A stretch of DNA of 64,000 bases from Astropecten irregularis (GCA_963971285.1 OZ020244.1:34968001-35032000); one strand, 5' to 3'; shown: positions 59,501-62,570, counted from the first letter of the stretch. The notes: generated by a model from the letters alone, not told the origin. Numbers and translations are program-made.

Positions 59501-60102
59501 CATGGCCACAATCTCCGTCCCTCTTGGGTACTAATTTTATTCTTCCTCATGCCAGGAGGAAAGAAGTCGAGTTGAAATTAAATCCAGTAACTGGGGTGCT
59601 GAACTCCCTTTTGTTTAATTTGGGGGTCGATTGCGGTTGGTCTAGCGCCCCAGAGAATCTCATAACATTTGACATTTTGTACACAGAAAAAAGTTGTACT
59701 TCATGGTACTTCGCCAAAAAATGCCCCATCTCTTCTCAGAATGTCAGGGATGAAATGCAACGTTTTTATTTGCACTCCTGACGTTGACGAAAATCAATGT
59801 TTTGCTATCAAAACCCAGACAATCATGTCGGCGCGGCGGCCTTTTTGGTGTGGCTCTCTACCAATTAGAAAAAAAGCATGTTGCCACGTGGGTGTGATGG
59901 AGTGTTTTTATTCAGTATCACCTTTGACAAATTACTGCTCACTATCGTATACTATTTTTGTCAATTTAGCCAAGTAAACTTCTGTATTTATCTTATTACT
60001 CAACGAATGATTGCAGATGACGTGTTCCGGAGGAAAGAAGCAGAACGCCAATTTGCCCAGAAGCTATCCGAGTCAGCAACAGATGAAAATCAGAAGCTGT
60101 GA
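41503..60102 (+). CDS. UQCC5: UQCC5 (SMIM4), complex III assembly microprotein, 2 exons split by a Polinton
   Basis: UQCC5/SMIM4 is a small inner-mitochondrial-membrane protein that works with UQCC6 and the cytochrome b assembly machinery of respiratory complex III. Exon 1 is 41503-41659 and exon 2 is 60017-60102, giving 80 aa (human about 70). The donor is T|GTACGT and the acceptor TTGCAG|AT; the junction codon is TAT, giving ETFYDVFRRKEAERQ, which matches human ETFYDVYRRKASERQ. Exon 1 has PGKRRLGLYRFLPIFFVIG and a transmembrane segment at about residues 23-42. The acidic/polar tail ends DENQKL. The single intron is 18.4 kb and contains the whole Polinton plus two MITEs. The next gene, UQCC6, starts 279 bp after the stop; ATTAAA at 60,214 is a possible polyadenylation signal. 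Confidence 0.93.
41893..42050. mobile_element. MITE family TAGCGCTCCGCACT, copy 1 (UQCC5 intron)
   Basis: Shares GCGCTAAAAATAGCACCGGA, CTCAGACAAACATTG and AATGTTTGTCTGACATCCAG with a copy at 61,332-61,487. The end words TAGCGCTCCGCACT and AGTGCGGAGGGCTA are best seen in that copy. Confidence 0.8.
42050..42435. mobile_element. MITE with GCAGAGATGCCAAGT ends
   Basis: The left end GCAGAGATGCCAAGT and right end ACTTGGTAGCTCTGC are imperfect inverses. Near the right end ATGCGTGAGA-type words recur five times. Confidence 0.75.
42491..42495. repeat. Target-site duplication of the Polinton, left copy
   Basis: AGGTA precedes the left terminus and AGGTA follows the right terminus (59,094-59,098). If the first A of the left end is counted with the target, the duplication becomes AGGTAA (6 bp, the usual Polinton length). 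Confidence 0.75.
42496..42613 (+). repeat. Polinton left terminal inverted repeat
   Basis: The first 85 bp (42,496-42,580) are identical to the reverse complement of 59,009-59,093. The match continues with few differences to about 42,613. Confidence 0.93.
42604..42625 (+). promoter_or_regulatory. Start-proximal TATA-like motif of PolB
   Basis: TATATTATAATAAAAGGATA runs directly into the ATG at 42,626. The block sits at the inner edge of the terminal repeat, so a similar motif serves the gene at the other end of the element. Confidence 0.6.
42626..42961 (+). CDS. N-terminal SAP/HeH-like repeat region of PolB, cut off by an in-frame stop
   Basis: This is a 111-codon segment. The start is chosen because a TATATTATAATAAA motif abuts this ATG. 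Two similar blocks, GFSHWTKDNLKHFVEE ... EYINAI and GYKRWDYLKLKNYVQD ... EYIKAI, look like small helix-extension-helix (SAP-type) DNA-binding units. After the TAA at 42,959-42,961 the same frame continues with a third block (LRELARKYNLN ... DYIKTIK) and then PolB. The stop therefore interrupts one longer frame rather than separating two genes. The DNA-binding role is inferred from the repeat shape; the in-frame continuity is directly visible. Confidence 0.65.
   Translation: MTDQTTNQQTTEQMARPIIAKGFSHWTKDNLKHFVEETKIPIEDPETDFTKSEYINAITRRQPTPRGYKRWDYLKLKNYVQDNNIRLDLSKKLDHTRREYIKAIKTFTNQF
42962..45082 (+). pseudogene. Polinton protein-primed DNA polymerase B, N-terminal and exonuclease part (broken)
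   Basis: Replicates the element using a terminal protein primer. The segment after the upstream stop first has an ATG at 43,226. It contains the Polinton-typical block GSSYIELTPFIKHKKAVVSV, a Cys/His cluster (CYRCLSHF ... HDEIC), exonuclease motif I YADFECILEK (about 44,186), a second Cys/His cluster (DHCHITGKFRG), and motif II FHNFKNYDGHLIMQ (about 44,740). It then enters a Lys/Glu-rich insert with coiled-coil character from about 44,774. The frame ends at TAA 45,080-45,082, and the next frame (minus 1 relative) takes over within 45,049-45,082, an A-rich tract. This is either a real lesion, a homopolymer read error or programmed slippage. Confidence 0.85.
45083..47205 (+). pseudogene. Polinton DNA polymerase B, palm/fingers part (continuation in a shifted frame)
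   Basis: The open frame actually starts after a stop at 45,046-45,048; the first ATG is 45,283. It resumes with the family block IPQNSEKYISISIGQLRFID (about 45,211) and the rest of the exonuclease domain. The polymerase palm follows: KRGGYSS, motif A LYLDANNLYGWAMSQSLP (about 45,880), motif B NNSVFGKTMENVRNR (about 46,381), motif C YTDTDSLL (about 46,687) and KMYVI. All polymerase motifs are intact, with both aspartates of YTDTDS. It ends in a convergent 40-bp overlap with integrase (47,166-47,205). Confidence 0.87.
47166..48209 (-). CDS. Polinton integrase (retroviral-type, DDE)
   Basis: Catalyses insertion of the element. The product is 347 aa from the chosen start MSELNKKQ, preferred over an upstream in-frame ATG because TATAAAATAAAA abuts it and because the longer start would overlap the next gene. 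The catalytic triad is D83 (HQLDILYLP), D146 (AQIDAGTEFKG) and E181 (QGVVERFNRT), with the canonical 34 residues between the last two. The C-terminal part (DPIWSVNMYQIEKR ... FVKEELQIVP) resembles the chromodomain-like end of Polinton integrases. It overlaps the PolB stop by 40 bp tail to tail. Confidence 0.93.
   Translation of the reverse strand: MSELNKKQREQLSGLFYSPKGYWKGEGAVTHLHKKTGVDKQKVRSWLKKQAVWQIYLPPPSYVPRPTAMSSDWLEPNYVHQLDILYLPWDLVKQKTFKYALTVIDVASRYKEAEPITSKVAGQVKDAIIKIYKRSPLTWPKLAQIDAGTEFKGDFKKLFQSHDVEISVGVPGVHRSQGVVERFNRTLAERLFGHQYVQEMLDPQARNVEWVVRLPQVIKSLNEETTRLIRDSKDKEITPTQAIKLKRVKQLPSSPQKTNVSDLPTNVLVRYLYQPGEQEGGTVRRATDPIWSVNMYQIEKRTSQFKIMSGKKVTTGPTLYYLKDGPKRSFVKEELQIVPDDTELPES
48210..48221 (-). 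promoter_or_regulatory. Start-proximal motif of integrase
   Basis: TATAAAATAAAA ends directly at the ATG at 48,209 (minus). It lies over the 3' end of the upstream gene. Confidence 0.55.
48217..48639 (-). CDS. Polinton membrane protein with coiled coil (140 aa)
   Basis: Function unknown. I recall the same architecture in many animal Polintons: an N-terminal hydrophobic segment (MAGIAMMVGGAVVNALAFTG), a charged helical middle (ERKRHDLALEKLARAKEDWE), a short PPKPKLSDFYTPS motif and a C-terminal hydrophobic segment (WVLGGTAAVGFFIYRYV). It may be a virion membrane or minor coat protein. Transcribed toward integrase, whose start lies 8 bp past its stop. Confidence 0.75.
   Translation of the reverse strand: MAGIAMMVGGAVVNALAFTGSNFLFSSLSKQQIDKERKRHDLALEKLARAKEDWEQQRVKYLDYLNKRMVQQKLSERTFSNVNEALRVYSEITGENYDLELPPKPKLSDFYTPSDDQQIRELVWVLGGTAAVGFFIYRYV
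48640..48696. promoter_or_regulatory. Divergent promoter, 57 bp
   Basis: On the minus strand TAGTATAAATAAAAAG abuts the ATG at 48,639. On the plus strand TTATATATTAAAAA (48,667-48,680) lies 16 nt before the ATG at 48,697. The whole spacer is A/T-rich. Confidence 0.6.
48697..49956 (+). CDS. Probable Polinton major capsid protein (419 aa)
   Basis: Animal Polintons carry a double-jelly-roll capsid protein. This one has the family blocks VPGTSKLAFKLELEG, NLCRNLIREINVRLQGNTI, RFYNPHISKTSITVEGKPNQ, KYGLWLDFRSTDDNSAHGSG and FLVMDAQLTIEDGNF, which I recall from proteins next to the ATPase in other Polintons. No signal peptide or transmembrane segment is present, and the protein is beta-rich in appearance. 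The major-capsid assignment rests on size, position just before the ATPase and remembered family resemblance; a penton or other coat role is possible. Confidence 0.65.
   Translation: MNHYGKKLNPMRRLKIPKAIKGERREVSITHNPSTIAAGQKLIVKFPQLGPDDVIVPGTSKLAFKLELEGSDNNRTVFNNLCRNLIREINVRLQGNTIVSYRDADVFHNFKDNWLHPYITRNMAYVGLEKENVTKLRLGAADANAETNSGKDKAIADAFGNRYCIPLDIELLTAHHPFYPSSLKQPLTYELTFNDHDKVVNSSDTSAQYSISDLTLEYEVVTNRDLTQELKNKRMKYYLFDHVHNLETRSINKSDTLWNVMINQPIKSLKGVLILFRDPTVKNPQRFYNPHISKTSITVEGKPNQLFSQGMFEYQHWQEVNKFFGDSDTENGQSIVKDLNLVGLEMADYYKDKYGLWLDFRSTDDNSAHGSGRRLNDGGGIQIQMTREAETAGDLTMFVFLVMDAQLTIEDGNFKNLVF
49957..49972 (+). promoter_or_regulatory. Start-proximal motif of the packaging ATPase
   Basis: AAGCTTATTAAAATAA fills the entire 16-bp gap between the capsid gene stop and the ATPase ATG. 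Confidence 0.45.
49973..50578 (+). CDS. Packaging ATPase, FtsK/HerA (A32-like) type (201 aa)
   Basis: Predicted to drive DNA into the capsid. P-loop GKTNSGKT at residues 11-18, Walker B TLFIIDD at about 89-95, and the downstream sensor-type motif SGRHYNHSCWLLTQKYN, as in the A32-like ATPases of Polintons and large DNA viruses. Its length fits the compact Polinton form. It follows the probable capsid gene by 16 bp, the usual pairing. Confidence 0.92.
   Translation: MESCHCALIVGKTNSGKTKWILDLLETEYRDKFESIVVICPTLFKNKTYLSRLWISMDENVYLCDLDFEKITLNEALDLYQNILDGIKTLFIIDDCSSQQEIKYRKKTCALSKIAFSGRHYNHSCWLLTQKYNSVLKDYRENTSWVAMFYTKDKTSFDIALDENDVVCDQKRDVIKKHLCDKKYSKLVINTEPPVSYQVFD
50587..50880 (+). repeat. 128-bp direct repeat, two copies plus a partial third
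   Basis: TGTTATCATTTGTTGTATTT recurs at 50,591 and 50,719, and TGTTATC again at 50,847, each 128 bp apart. Units contain TTGCTAATAACTACC, CAAGTTATTTATAGC and AAAAAACAC.AATGCTA. The array fills the only sizeable gap between genes in this part of the element. Confidence 0.9.
50914..50925 (+). promoter_or_regulatory. Start-proximal motif CTATATAGTAAA
   Basis: Abuts the ATG at 50,926. An almost identical CTATATAGTAAGA abuts the ATG at 52,004. It decides the start of the next gene. Confidence 0.6.
50926..51540 (+). CDS. Conserved Polinton protein of unknown function (204 aa)
   Basis: The start is chosen by the abutting CTATATAGTAAA; the frame is open 37 codons further upstream. The core YKDRLCGIVAAGDSKKYFGK ... 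VATVGNSILSLYARAIG ... SNSLAYALSEVCYKYGVYLSPLIATLI is helical and resembles a small protein I recall at this position in other animal Polintons. The tail is an Asn/Ser/Thr-rich low-complexity stretch. Its last 110 bp overlap the next gene in another frame. Not assigned a role. Confidence 0.65.
   Translation: MNDLTTIINSDVNTPSTTNDSSYKDRLCGIVAAGDSKKYFGKEYTIKDIEALTPADQEKLFNRYQVKFGKEVVATVGNSILSLYARAIGLATPADILGIRISLNSEENLTNDLNNDPIISNSLAYALSEVCYKYGVYLSPLIATLITTKHLNFNKSTTNKNTYIINNSNDNYASGEGASFTNSTPNNSTSSTNTNTNNPSDPSN
51411..51427 (+). promoter_or_regulatory. Start-proximal motif embedded in the upstream coding region
   Basis: TTATATAATAAATAATT lies 3 nt before the ATG at 51,431, while still inside the open frame of the previous gene. 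This supports 51,431 as a true start despite the overlap. Confidence 0.55.
51431..51838 (+). CDS. Conserved Polinton membrane protein, Pro/Thr-rich N-terminus (135 aa)
   Basis: A Pro/Thr/Ala-rich N-terminus is followed by a basic helical block KNAKRVEQGKRLAEHNKKMK, an acidic linker, and a transmembrane segment (LLYVGGLILVGGIGFLLYK, about residues 90-108). The basic block is one I recall as recurrent in Polinton and adintovirus proteins. Unknown role, probably virion-associated. It overlaps the upstream gene by 110 bp. Confidence 0.65.
   Translation: MTTMHQEKEQALPTAPPTTAPAAPTPIPTTPVTQVTKKQTVKPKNAKRVEQGKRLAEHNKKMKEQLAKMKTEETESEIIQNTPDSRLLYVGGLILVGGIGFLLYKSSNKSPENSKPIQITKPSLPQSQPEELLMD
51851..51863 (+). 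promoter_or_regulatory. Start-proximal motif TTATATATTAAAA
   Basis: Runs directly into the ATG at 51,864 with no spacer; preceded by TTTTTAAATG. Clearest example of the element-wide pattern. Confidence 0.65.
51864..51974 (+). CDS. Small single-pass membrane peptide (36 aa)
   Basis: A short acidic N-terminus, then a hydrophobic helix (AAAVYICVLIAAVTIGFPFY) and a basic end SLKKGN. The abutting TTATATATTAAAA motif and its placement between two genes with the same motif make it likely real. Comparable tiny membrane peptides are common in viral gene clusters. No homologue named. Confidence 0.6.
   Translation: MDETTVNDIAAAVYICVLIAAVTIGFPFYQSLKKGN
51991..52003 (+). promoter_or_regulatory. Start-proximal motif CTATATAGTAAGA
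   Basis: Abuts the ATG at 52,004; near-copy of the motif at 50,914. Confidence 0.6.
52004..52258 (+). CDS. Conserved small Polinton membrane-type protein (84 aa)
   Basis: YHGAVLSLLTMGYSMVSKKL followed by SVEDAAKLTALVGGSLATQQWLV and a TQGILPGSII end. I recall this pattern as one of the best conserved small genes of animal Polintons. There are two moderately hydrophobic helices. Function unknown. Confidence 0.7.
   Translation: MANTNIDINGIANTVYHGAVLSLLTMGYSMVSKKLLKIKSPDLDRLSVEDAAKLTALVGGSLATQQWLVTQGILPGSIINKPTV
52264..52284 (+). promoter_or_regulatory. Start-proximal motif
   Basis: GTATATAATAAATAATT then AAAG, directly before the ATG at 52,285. Confidence 0.6.
52285..53583 (+). CDS. Polinton coiled-coil membrane protein (432 aa)
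   Basis: The N-terminal third is acidic and polar; a globular block follows (KWENFRFKKDGIYYKKDEIK). Residues about 205-290 form a long charged coiled coil, followed by a hydrophobic helix (SILAAISMAISTLVSSVVAA), a Pro-rich linker (PTPEPPAPKPEPPSGGG) and a C-terminal hydrophobic region ending WALFIGAGALIIAYIKNNW. The C-terminal block is familiar to me from large proteins at this position in other Polintons. It is plausibly a minor virion or membrane-lytic protein; role unproven. Confidence 0.65.
   Translation: MDDFDYQENDPLLNETEDRDDQQFNNPAYDNTELDSEENQARLNNLRGGDTQEQLQKQYIDNFYASIRSEDYQTSKLIKWENFRFKKDGIYYKKDEIKILLTLENDPTTFASVKTIYSRTKGKGITNRTLFMRKDLKIVDFTTSKRSKEASTALQQASTSLTDIQSENIPLQDLPQAADQTSNVIEELEQETNIDEQSEFNIRELRGLDKTLQSIKGNLLLEQTKLTELNERKERVKKELDEAKKAEDEEQIGSLTEELENINIEIRERSNNIIRESDKIKSQINRVKETINIMLDSDVTLREKIKFLFKEQGVTIASILAAISMAISTLVSSVVAAVRGVGIPTPEPPAPKPEPPSGGGIKEWVHKHLENLANALKKLGLAALGALPGVIGSVISWLLNVLSKSVGWLAEHVWALFIGAGALIIAYIKNNW
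53618..53643. terminator. Bidirectional hairpin terminator-like signal
   Basis: CCCCCAAGCTC (53,618-53,628), loop TTTT, GAGCTTGGGGG (53,633-53,643): a perfect 11-bp stem, preceded by AAAAAAAATAA and followed by TATTTTTTTT. It lies between two convergent genes (stops at 53,583 plus and 53,675 minus) and reads as stem plus T-run in both directions, like a bacterial or phage intrinsic terminator. Confidence 0.75.
53675..54934 (-). CDS. Conserved Polinton structural-type protein (419 aa)
   Basis: Characteristic blocks are STAYKLPRVKTDEAIERWQ, FNFAIYCATTACGVGLDLL, INESIRAYVYALLGAQAQT and GLYLIPSDMDLRVGIHDGYN, which I recall as a widespread animal Polinton protein. The C-terminus has a Pro/Thr/Glu-rich linker (about residues 350-385) and a single transmembrane helix (IGTVAIIAIGVLVYKIL). 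The start ATG is abutted by TTATATTATAA. A virion surface or membrane-anchored component is a reasonable guess, not a demonstrated role. Confidence 0.7.
   Translation of the reverse strand: MGNSLGALAIIVNKNHTFFVQFKDMSTAYKLPRVKTDEAIERWQTNPLSFYQNQFNFAIYCATTACGVGLDLLHNKNQYISSLFHFHVYYTIRKIFYNLVAPIPGDDVFNALNNRYDTRAFTDTCRVFGIDRSKSFKQTRDTTSNGLGTAFYYNSGSVPVPGKNYDPHDLGVNYGTYAGSTFMGFGLMDPPKGSGHASTYTVTYLEQSNNVLGAWTDFISKTSSFTDVGITKINESIRAYVYALLGAQAQTKTSALTPGTGLDAQHQFVTIVESLINSEPDLEQSINQFQDSLQYAKTPLNFVVRPGLYLIPSDMDLRVGIHDGYNNNLQIAPLTAKPGFQPTLNAPIQVDDFNPQPTLEPKPTQEPTEEPTPRLSPIPKTSESNPKASLDIHQDEKLSLTIGTVAIIAIGVLVYKILT
54935..54973. promoter_or_regulatory. Divergent promoter, 39 bp
   Basis: Minus strand: TTATATTATAA ends at the ATG at 54,934. 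Plus strand: TTTTTATAATAAAAGTAG lies just before the ATG at 54,974. The same 39 bp must serve both genes. Confidence 0.6.
54974..56164 (+). CDS. Polinton coat-type protein, possible minor capsid (396 aa)
   Basis: The N-terminal domain (HTFYLTKNEQTFKLQEV ... LVFTVGYFNI) is followed by a charged helical middle (about 95-190, coiled-coil-like) and a beta-rich C-terminal half with NPFNITFIHCEQLN and LAFSIKNEEGKIINNKG. The C-terminal pattern (a host-of-beta-strands block with IHCEQL and a final LxVxxxxG) is one I recall from Polinton minor capsid or penton-like proteins. No catalytic motif. Assignment tentative. Confidence 0.55.
   Translation: MSGIQHTFYLTKNEQTFKLQEVIDNLDGSKQIRVKNLVFTVGYFNITKSSEITWEKEIDGQPAYTNGRSRDNRQTDKSSQLQTKPLELTPEIMNQFRLSMTTEEIQQSKKEVIARIITQMFDGYDTEILNEVEIKIQEEIQVLRQRKQTLELARDRLDDELQNYVNYVIHLLNKRIDYIIEGQVLATNLLRYGYNNDNQEKTENMRLPQIKNSLVVLGHKEPIVNALHPVSEVTALPEGKSGSIIILPGFYGIDWFESLINAIPGVSFKVYRESKTVTLRVTDINLNLRLNREVSNLLNLPKGRLIPNVIYKGDYDINPFNITFIHCEQLNTSDNFYNGFPSNMLSFYHTSQTNQTHVGKTLKNGKINKLAFSIKNEEGKIINNKGAGILIECEII
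56171..56185 (+). promoter_or_regulatory. Start-proximal motif TTATATATTAAAAAT
   Basis: Directly before the ATG at 56,186, 6 bp after the preceding stop codon. Same motif as at 51,851 and 48,667. Confidence 0.65.
56186..56857 (+). CDS. Polinton membrane protein (223 aa)
   Basis: The N-terminus includes EIKPLYPDLNL. Residues about 70-115 form a hydrophobic hairpin (VEVLGVTAAAIGIPALMGVI ... GLVLEGTSIGAFGFYAVLKY). A long charged helical tail follows (EEFILITSELKKFNDLKEKI, then Glu/Lys/Ala-rich to the end). It resembles a family I recall in cnidarian and other Polintons. Function unknown. Confidence 0.65.
   Translation: MATVNVNEIKPLYPDLNLNSGDDIKDETKIYRLQKIEDIKSQICKERNSREVSFKKLKRWISAIQYVEHGVEVLGVTAAAIGIPALMGVISAPIGLVLEGTSIGAFGFYAVLKYASKKLAVKSKKHDQIKILADAKLNTIDEYVSKAIEDGDISHEEFILITSELKKFNDLKEKIRLKTSTKLEEAKHLNKVEFEQQVEEKAKAMASDLLAKEKKELMKKLGN
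56874..56889. terminator. Weak hairpin between convergent Polinton genes
   Basis: GTCGTTT / AAACGAC stem of 7 bp with a 2-nt loop, between stops at 56,857 (plus) and 56,936 (minus). It lacks a clean T-run, so it is weaker than the hairpins at 53,618 and 58,097. Confidence 0.35.
56936..57187 (-). CDS. Small protein of unknown function (83 aa)
   Basis: Starts MDEIGMCTHNIMCDLKLVEF and ends in a charged helix (ALKRYNETFKEEEL). TTTAAATATAA abuts the ATG. No family recognised. The start motif and convergent placement make it likely real. Confidence 0.55.
   Translation of the reverse strand: MDEIGMCTHNIMCDLKLVEFKLKQILKGKISRGHPLRSLMAVCYLKNVSNVTQETVQKLFQVELKYFNQALKRYNETFKEEEL
57390..57620. repeat. 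100-bp direct repeat in a T-rich spacer
   Basis: CATGTTTTTTTATGTCAGG at 57,400 and 57,500, each followed by ATATTGTTTTTTATGTTTC and ATTCAACGAGAAAC; a third partial copy follows. Non-coding. Confidence 0.85.
57632..57706 (-). pseudogene. tRNA-related sequence inside the Polinton
   Basis: On the minus strand it has a perfect box A (TAGCCCAGTGG) and a box B-like GGTTCGACGCA about 38 nt further, the spacing of an RNA polymerase III internal promoter. The acceptor arms do not pair well, and an A-rich tail (57,630 downward on this strand) follows. A tRNA-derived SINE insertion is the best reading. Confidence 0.5.
57707..58090. other. Gene-free part of the Polinton
   Basis: No open frame and no start-proximal motif. 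GTTCAGTCATG recurs at about 57,830 and 57,924. Otherwise nothing recognised. Confidence 0.4.
58097..58124 (-). terminator. Hairpin terminator-like signal
   Basis: AAGCCACATCC / GGATGTGGCTT, an 11-bp perfect stem with a 6-nt loop (TAATTT), flanked on the plus-left by an A8 run. Read on the minus strand it is stem followed by TTTTTTTT, 70 bp past the stop of the 58,195-58,965 gene. Confidence 0.7.
58195..58965 (-). CDS. Possible single-strand-DNA-binding protein (256 aa)
   Basis: The C-terminal half carries KKMYIKLKSYGKGNQLKQYT, then CKVTPVLICNDIFFGSHG and SIRFKLEQAFIRQ. This order (IY.KL ... V.P.L.I..IFFG ... I.FKL.QA) resembles predicted OB-fold DNA-binding proteins of large DNA viruses. The N-terminal half has no motif I recognise. 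The ATG is abutted by TATTATAAATAAG. It is the last gene before the right terminal repeat and is followed by a hairpin. The role would fit protein-primed replication, but is inferred from pattern only. Confidence 0.5.
   Translation of the reverse strand: MEQNKTIKHTYFVTEKHDLYKNADKSEYNHYGLFNEKNLIINPVIKTSQEVVECAKSKITYKHDDKECNLIFMLPTNFCFGINTINTFGEEKNPDNTTGYQIVYNLQNDCDEIVKYFDKMRCTVTKYIESDKDKNIPKITRTMYINMGKQSVKPIYDDKNKKMYIKLKSYGKGNQLKQYTKLFDSKKKKIDNIDEYMNKSCKVTPVLICNDIFFGSHGNSGFGASIRFKLEQAFIRQYESIQIPTNVMFDIEDIDD
58976..59093 (-). repeat. Polinton right terminal inverted repeat
   Basis: Reverse complement of the left repeat: identical for the outer 85 bp, then two or three differences. The inner edge lies 10 bp from the start codon at 58,965 and contributes its TATA-like motif. 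Confidence 0.93.
59094..60016. other. Right part of the UQCC5 intron
   Basis: Begins with the right target duplication AGGTA. An open minus-strand segment at about 59,155-59,290, bounded by an acceptor-like TTTATAG and a donor-like GTACAA, has no recognised homologue. Confidence 0.4.
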
Positions 60103-60381
60103 TTTGTGGGAACGTCTTTGACATCAAAGAGTCTTCTGACAGCGGAGTGTAGGCCCTACATTTGTGAAGATCAACAAGCTTAAGGCTTATCCCAGCAAAA
60201 TATTAGCTTGACCATTAAATTGAGTAATTTTCACTTGAAACATTCATCACTCTGATCCAGGGAAGTTACGGCACCGATTTTTCAATCAGGAGTGGTCACT
60301 GGACGGTGTAACAGTAATCCTTTCCAATTAGAAACAGAATTTGACAACACAGTTTCCTGGACTGGATTTGGAAGCTTGAAA

Positions 60382-61254
60382 ATGCCGGCCGGTGTTGACT
60401 GGATTCCCTACTTGAAGTTTATGGCGGCTGGGATGCTGTCCATGCTGGCTGGGGCACAGACCGTCCATGCCTACTACAAGCCCGATATGGTAAATGTTGA
60501 GACATTTTCTTTTCTTCAAAACTGATTGCACCATGAACTCTGTCAGTGGAGCCTGCCAAATTCACCAGGGGCCAATTTCATAAAACTGTTAAGCACAAAA
60601 ATTTGCTAAGCATGACATTTCTGTCTTAATAAAAACAGGGTTAACAACCAAATTTCCACGTGTTGTGTATCACTTGCAATTGTTCTTTGGCTGTTGTTCA
60701 CTGACCATGAATATCAAATGGAATTTTCAATGGTGGTTTGTTTTATTGGGCGAGACATTTTTGTGCTAAGCAACTTTTTGTGTTTAACAGTTTTATGAAA
60801 TTGGCCCCAGGCTTCTTTATGTTTCTGATTTTGGCATATTTAGGGTGGGGGATGAATCCAGTAATTAAAAGTGACCCAACACTCACAGACAACTTGCAAA
60901 TGGGAGACTTTTCAGAATCGGTCTTCAAGTCACGCAATTGTGAATATGTGCGCGTTGTTTTGCGCCTGTGCTGTTGCGCGTGCGCATGTGCTGTTGACTT
61001 GAAGACCAGTTCTCCAAAGTCTCCCATTGGTATTTTTTGTGGGTGTGGGGGTTGAACCAGCTCAATGGAATTTGGTCTGTATTATACCAATGTTATTCAG
61101 CTTCAAAGCAAATCTTGGCTTAATTTTCTTGGTGTATTTTTTATTTCTCTCGCAGACGATACCAGAGACGCCTCCAAAAAGAGGTGAATTAGGACAGTTA
61201 AGAGATGAAGCACAAGAACGGGCAGAGAGAGATAAACTTGGAGGGACAACATAG
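60382..61254 (+). CDS. UQCC6: UQCC6 (BRAWNIN, C12orf73), complex III assembly microprotein, 2 exons
   Basis: UQCC6/BRAWNIN is a small inner-mitochondrial-membrane protein essential for respiratory complex III assembly. Exons 60382-60489 and 61156-61254 give 68 aa (human 71). The start MPAGV matches human, followed by a transmembrane helix (LKFMAAGMLSMLAGAQTVHA) and the YYKPD motif. The donor is ATG|GTAAAT and the acceptor CGCAG. Exon 2 begins TIPETPPKRGEL, the family signature, and ends in a charged helix. The gene lies 279 bp downstream of UQCC5 on the same strand. Its intron holds two inverted-repeat elements. Confidence 0.95.
60568..60808. mobile_element. MITE with GGGGCCAATTTCATAAAAC ends (UQCC6 intron)
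   Basis: The ends GGGGCCAATTTCATAAAACT and AGTTTTATGAAATTGGCCCC are perfect inverses, followed by GTTAA.CACAAAAA and TTGCTAAGCA words on both sides. Confidence 0.92.
60899..61028. mobile_element. Small foldback element (UQCC6 intron)
   Basis: AATGGGAGACTTT ... GGTCTTCAAGTC against GACTTGAAGACC ... AAAGTCTCCCATT, with a GCGCGTGCGC-type core. Confidence 0.88.
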
Positions 61255-61265
61255 CATCGAGTGTA

Positions 61266-61717
61266 CCAGGGCTCGAATTTCGTGAAAAAAAACAACACTG
61301 GATACCAGGTCTAGTAACAACTAACAAAGTAATAGCGCTCCGCACTTGCGCTAAAAATAGCACCGGATCTCAGACAAACATTGCAACCATGCAAACGTGT
61401 GTGCGCGTCCATGTACACTACGTGTGTGAGACAATGTTTGTCTGACATCCAGTAATTTTGTGACGTCATTAGTGCGGAGGGCTATTTACTAGACCTGAAC
61501 TTTTTTTTACTAGACCTGTGGCATTCATGTACATAGGAAAACCATAATTGTATGCAATATTGTGTTAATAATTATCAATTTAGGCACCATTTTTTAATTG
61601 TGGAAGGAAAACAAAATCACTAGACACTGACAGCCGGACTAGTGCAGTACATACTTACTAGACTGACACTGAAATCACTAGACTCGGTCCAAGGTCTAGT
61701 GAATATTTCGAGCCCTG
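61266..61717. mobile_element. Repeat family TTACTAGACCTG, copy 3, with nested MITE
   Basis: Starts GGGCTCGAATTTCGTGAAAA and ends ATATTTCGAGCCC (inverted ends). The MITE 61,332-61,487 is inserted in it. It begins 12 bp after the UQCC6 stop codon, so it occupies the 3' UTR. Confidence 0.85.
61332..61487. mobile_element. MITE family TAGCGCTCCGCACT, copy 2 (nested)
   Basis: The ends TAGCGCTCCGCACT and AGTGCGGAGGGCTA are inverted; same family as 41,893-42,050. Confidence 0.85.
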
Positions 61718-61850
61718 TGTACACGTGGACTGTTACCTACCAGCAAGTCACAAGGGGAAGGTGGCAGATAGTGTTTTTTGTTCAGATCCAAACTAATGTA
61801 TGTTACAAATTTGTTAATATTTTAAATTTTCTGAACCCTTCAGCTCTGGG

Positions 61851-62155
61851 CCCCAATTTCATGGAATCCGTTACCTTAAGGAAAAATTCTTCGCTTACAG
61901 TAGCAGACTTTGTTTACAGTTAGAGTATTTCATAGGAGAGTTTTCTTTCTGGTATTAAACATTAAGCAAGAATGCATATATATATGCATTCTGCAAACTA
62001 GAAATTTCTAGTCTAGGTCAGACTAGAAATTATTCAATAAATGTTTACTAGCAGCGAAAGTCTTGCTTTATACGGATTCCATGAAATAGATTTCACGCTA
62101 TAGTAGTGCCTGTAAGCACAAAAAATGGCCCTAAAGGATTCCATGAAATTGGGCC
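61851..62155. mobile_element. MITE with GGCCCCAATTTCATGGAATC ends
   Basis: Left GGCCCCAATTTCATGGAATC, right GGATTCCATGAAATTGGGCC. An extra GGATTCCATGAAAT is present internally at about 62,081. An AATAAA at 62,036 may serve UQCC6. Confidence 0.85.
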
Positions 62156-62570
62156 ATATTGGATTGAACTCTTCAAGATACAAGTTTGTTTGCAGTGTTA
62201 TATCATGTTCAAGTTTGTTTGCAATTATATTAAAATAGAGAAACACAGAATTGCTTGCCCTCCTTTACTGAATTTTAAATTGACCTTGGTGGGAATGCTG
62301 TAGTGTGAATGCCGTTAATATGTGAAGTTAATGTTAACTTTATAAGAATGTTGGCTTCTTGAGGTTATGTACATGGATGTAAGGATAGCAAAGGGTTCAA
62401 TGTGTGGAAAGTTCTTGGTGCCTCTGCAAATACATGTACAATCAAGTACCTGTATATAAATCCCTTTATGGTCTATGATATGACTGGTGGCTGGAAGTTG
62501 TGAATGAATTATCAATTATGTAACTTGCTCCACCAGTTACCTTGTGATTTAGAAATGATCTATTCTCAGT

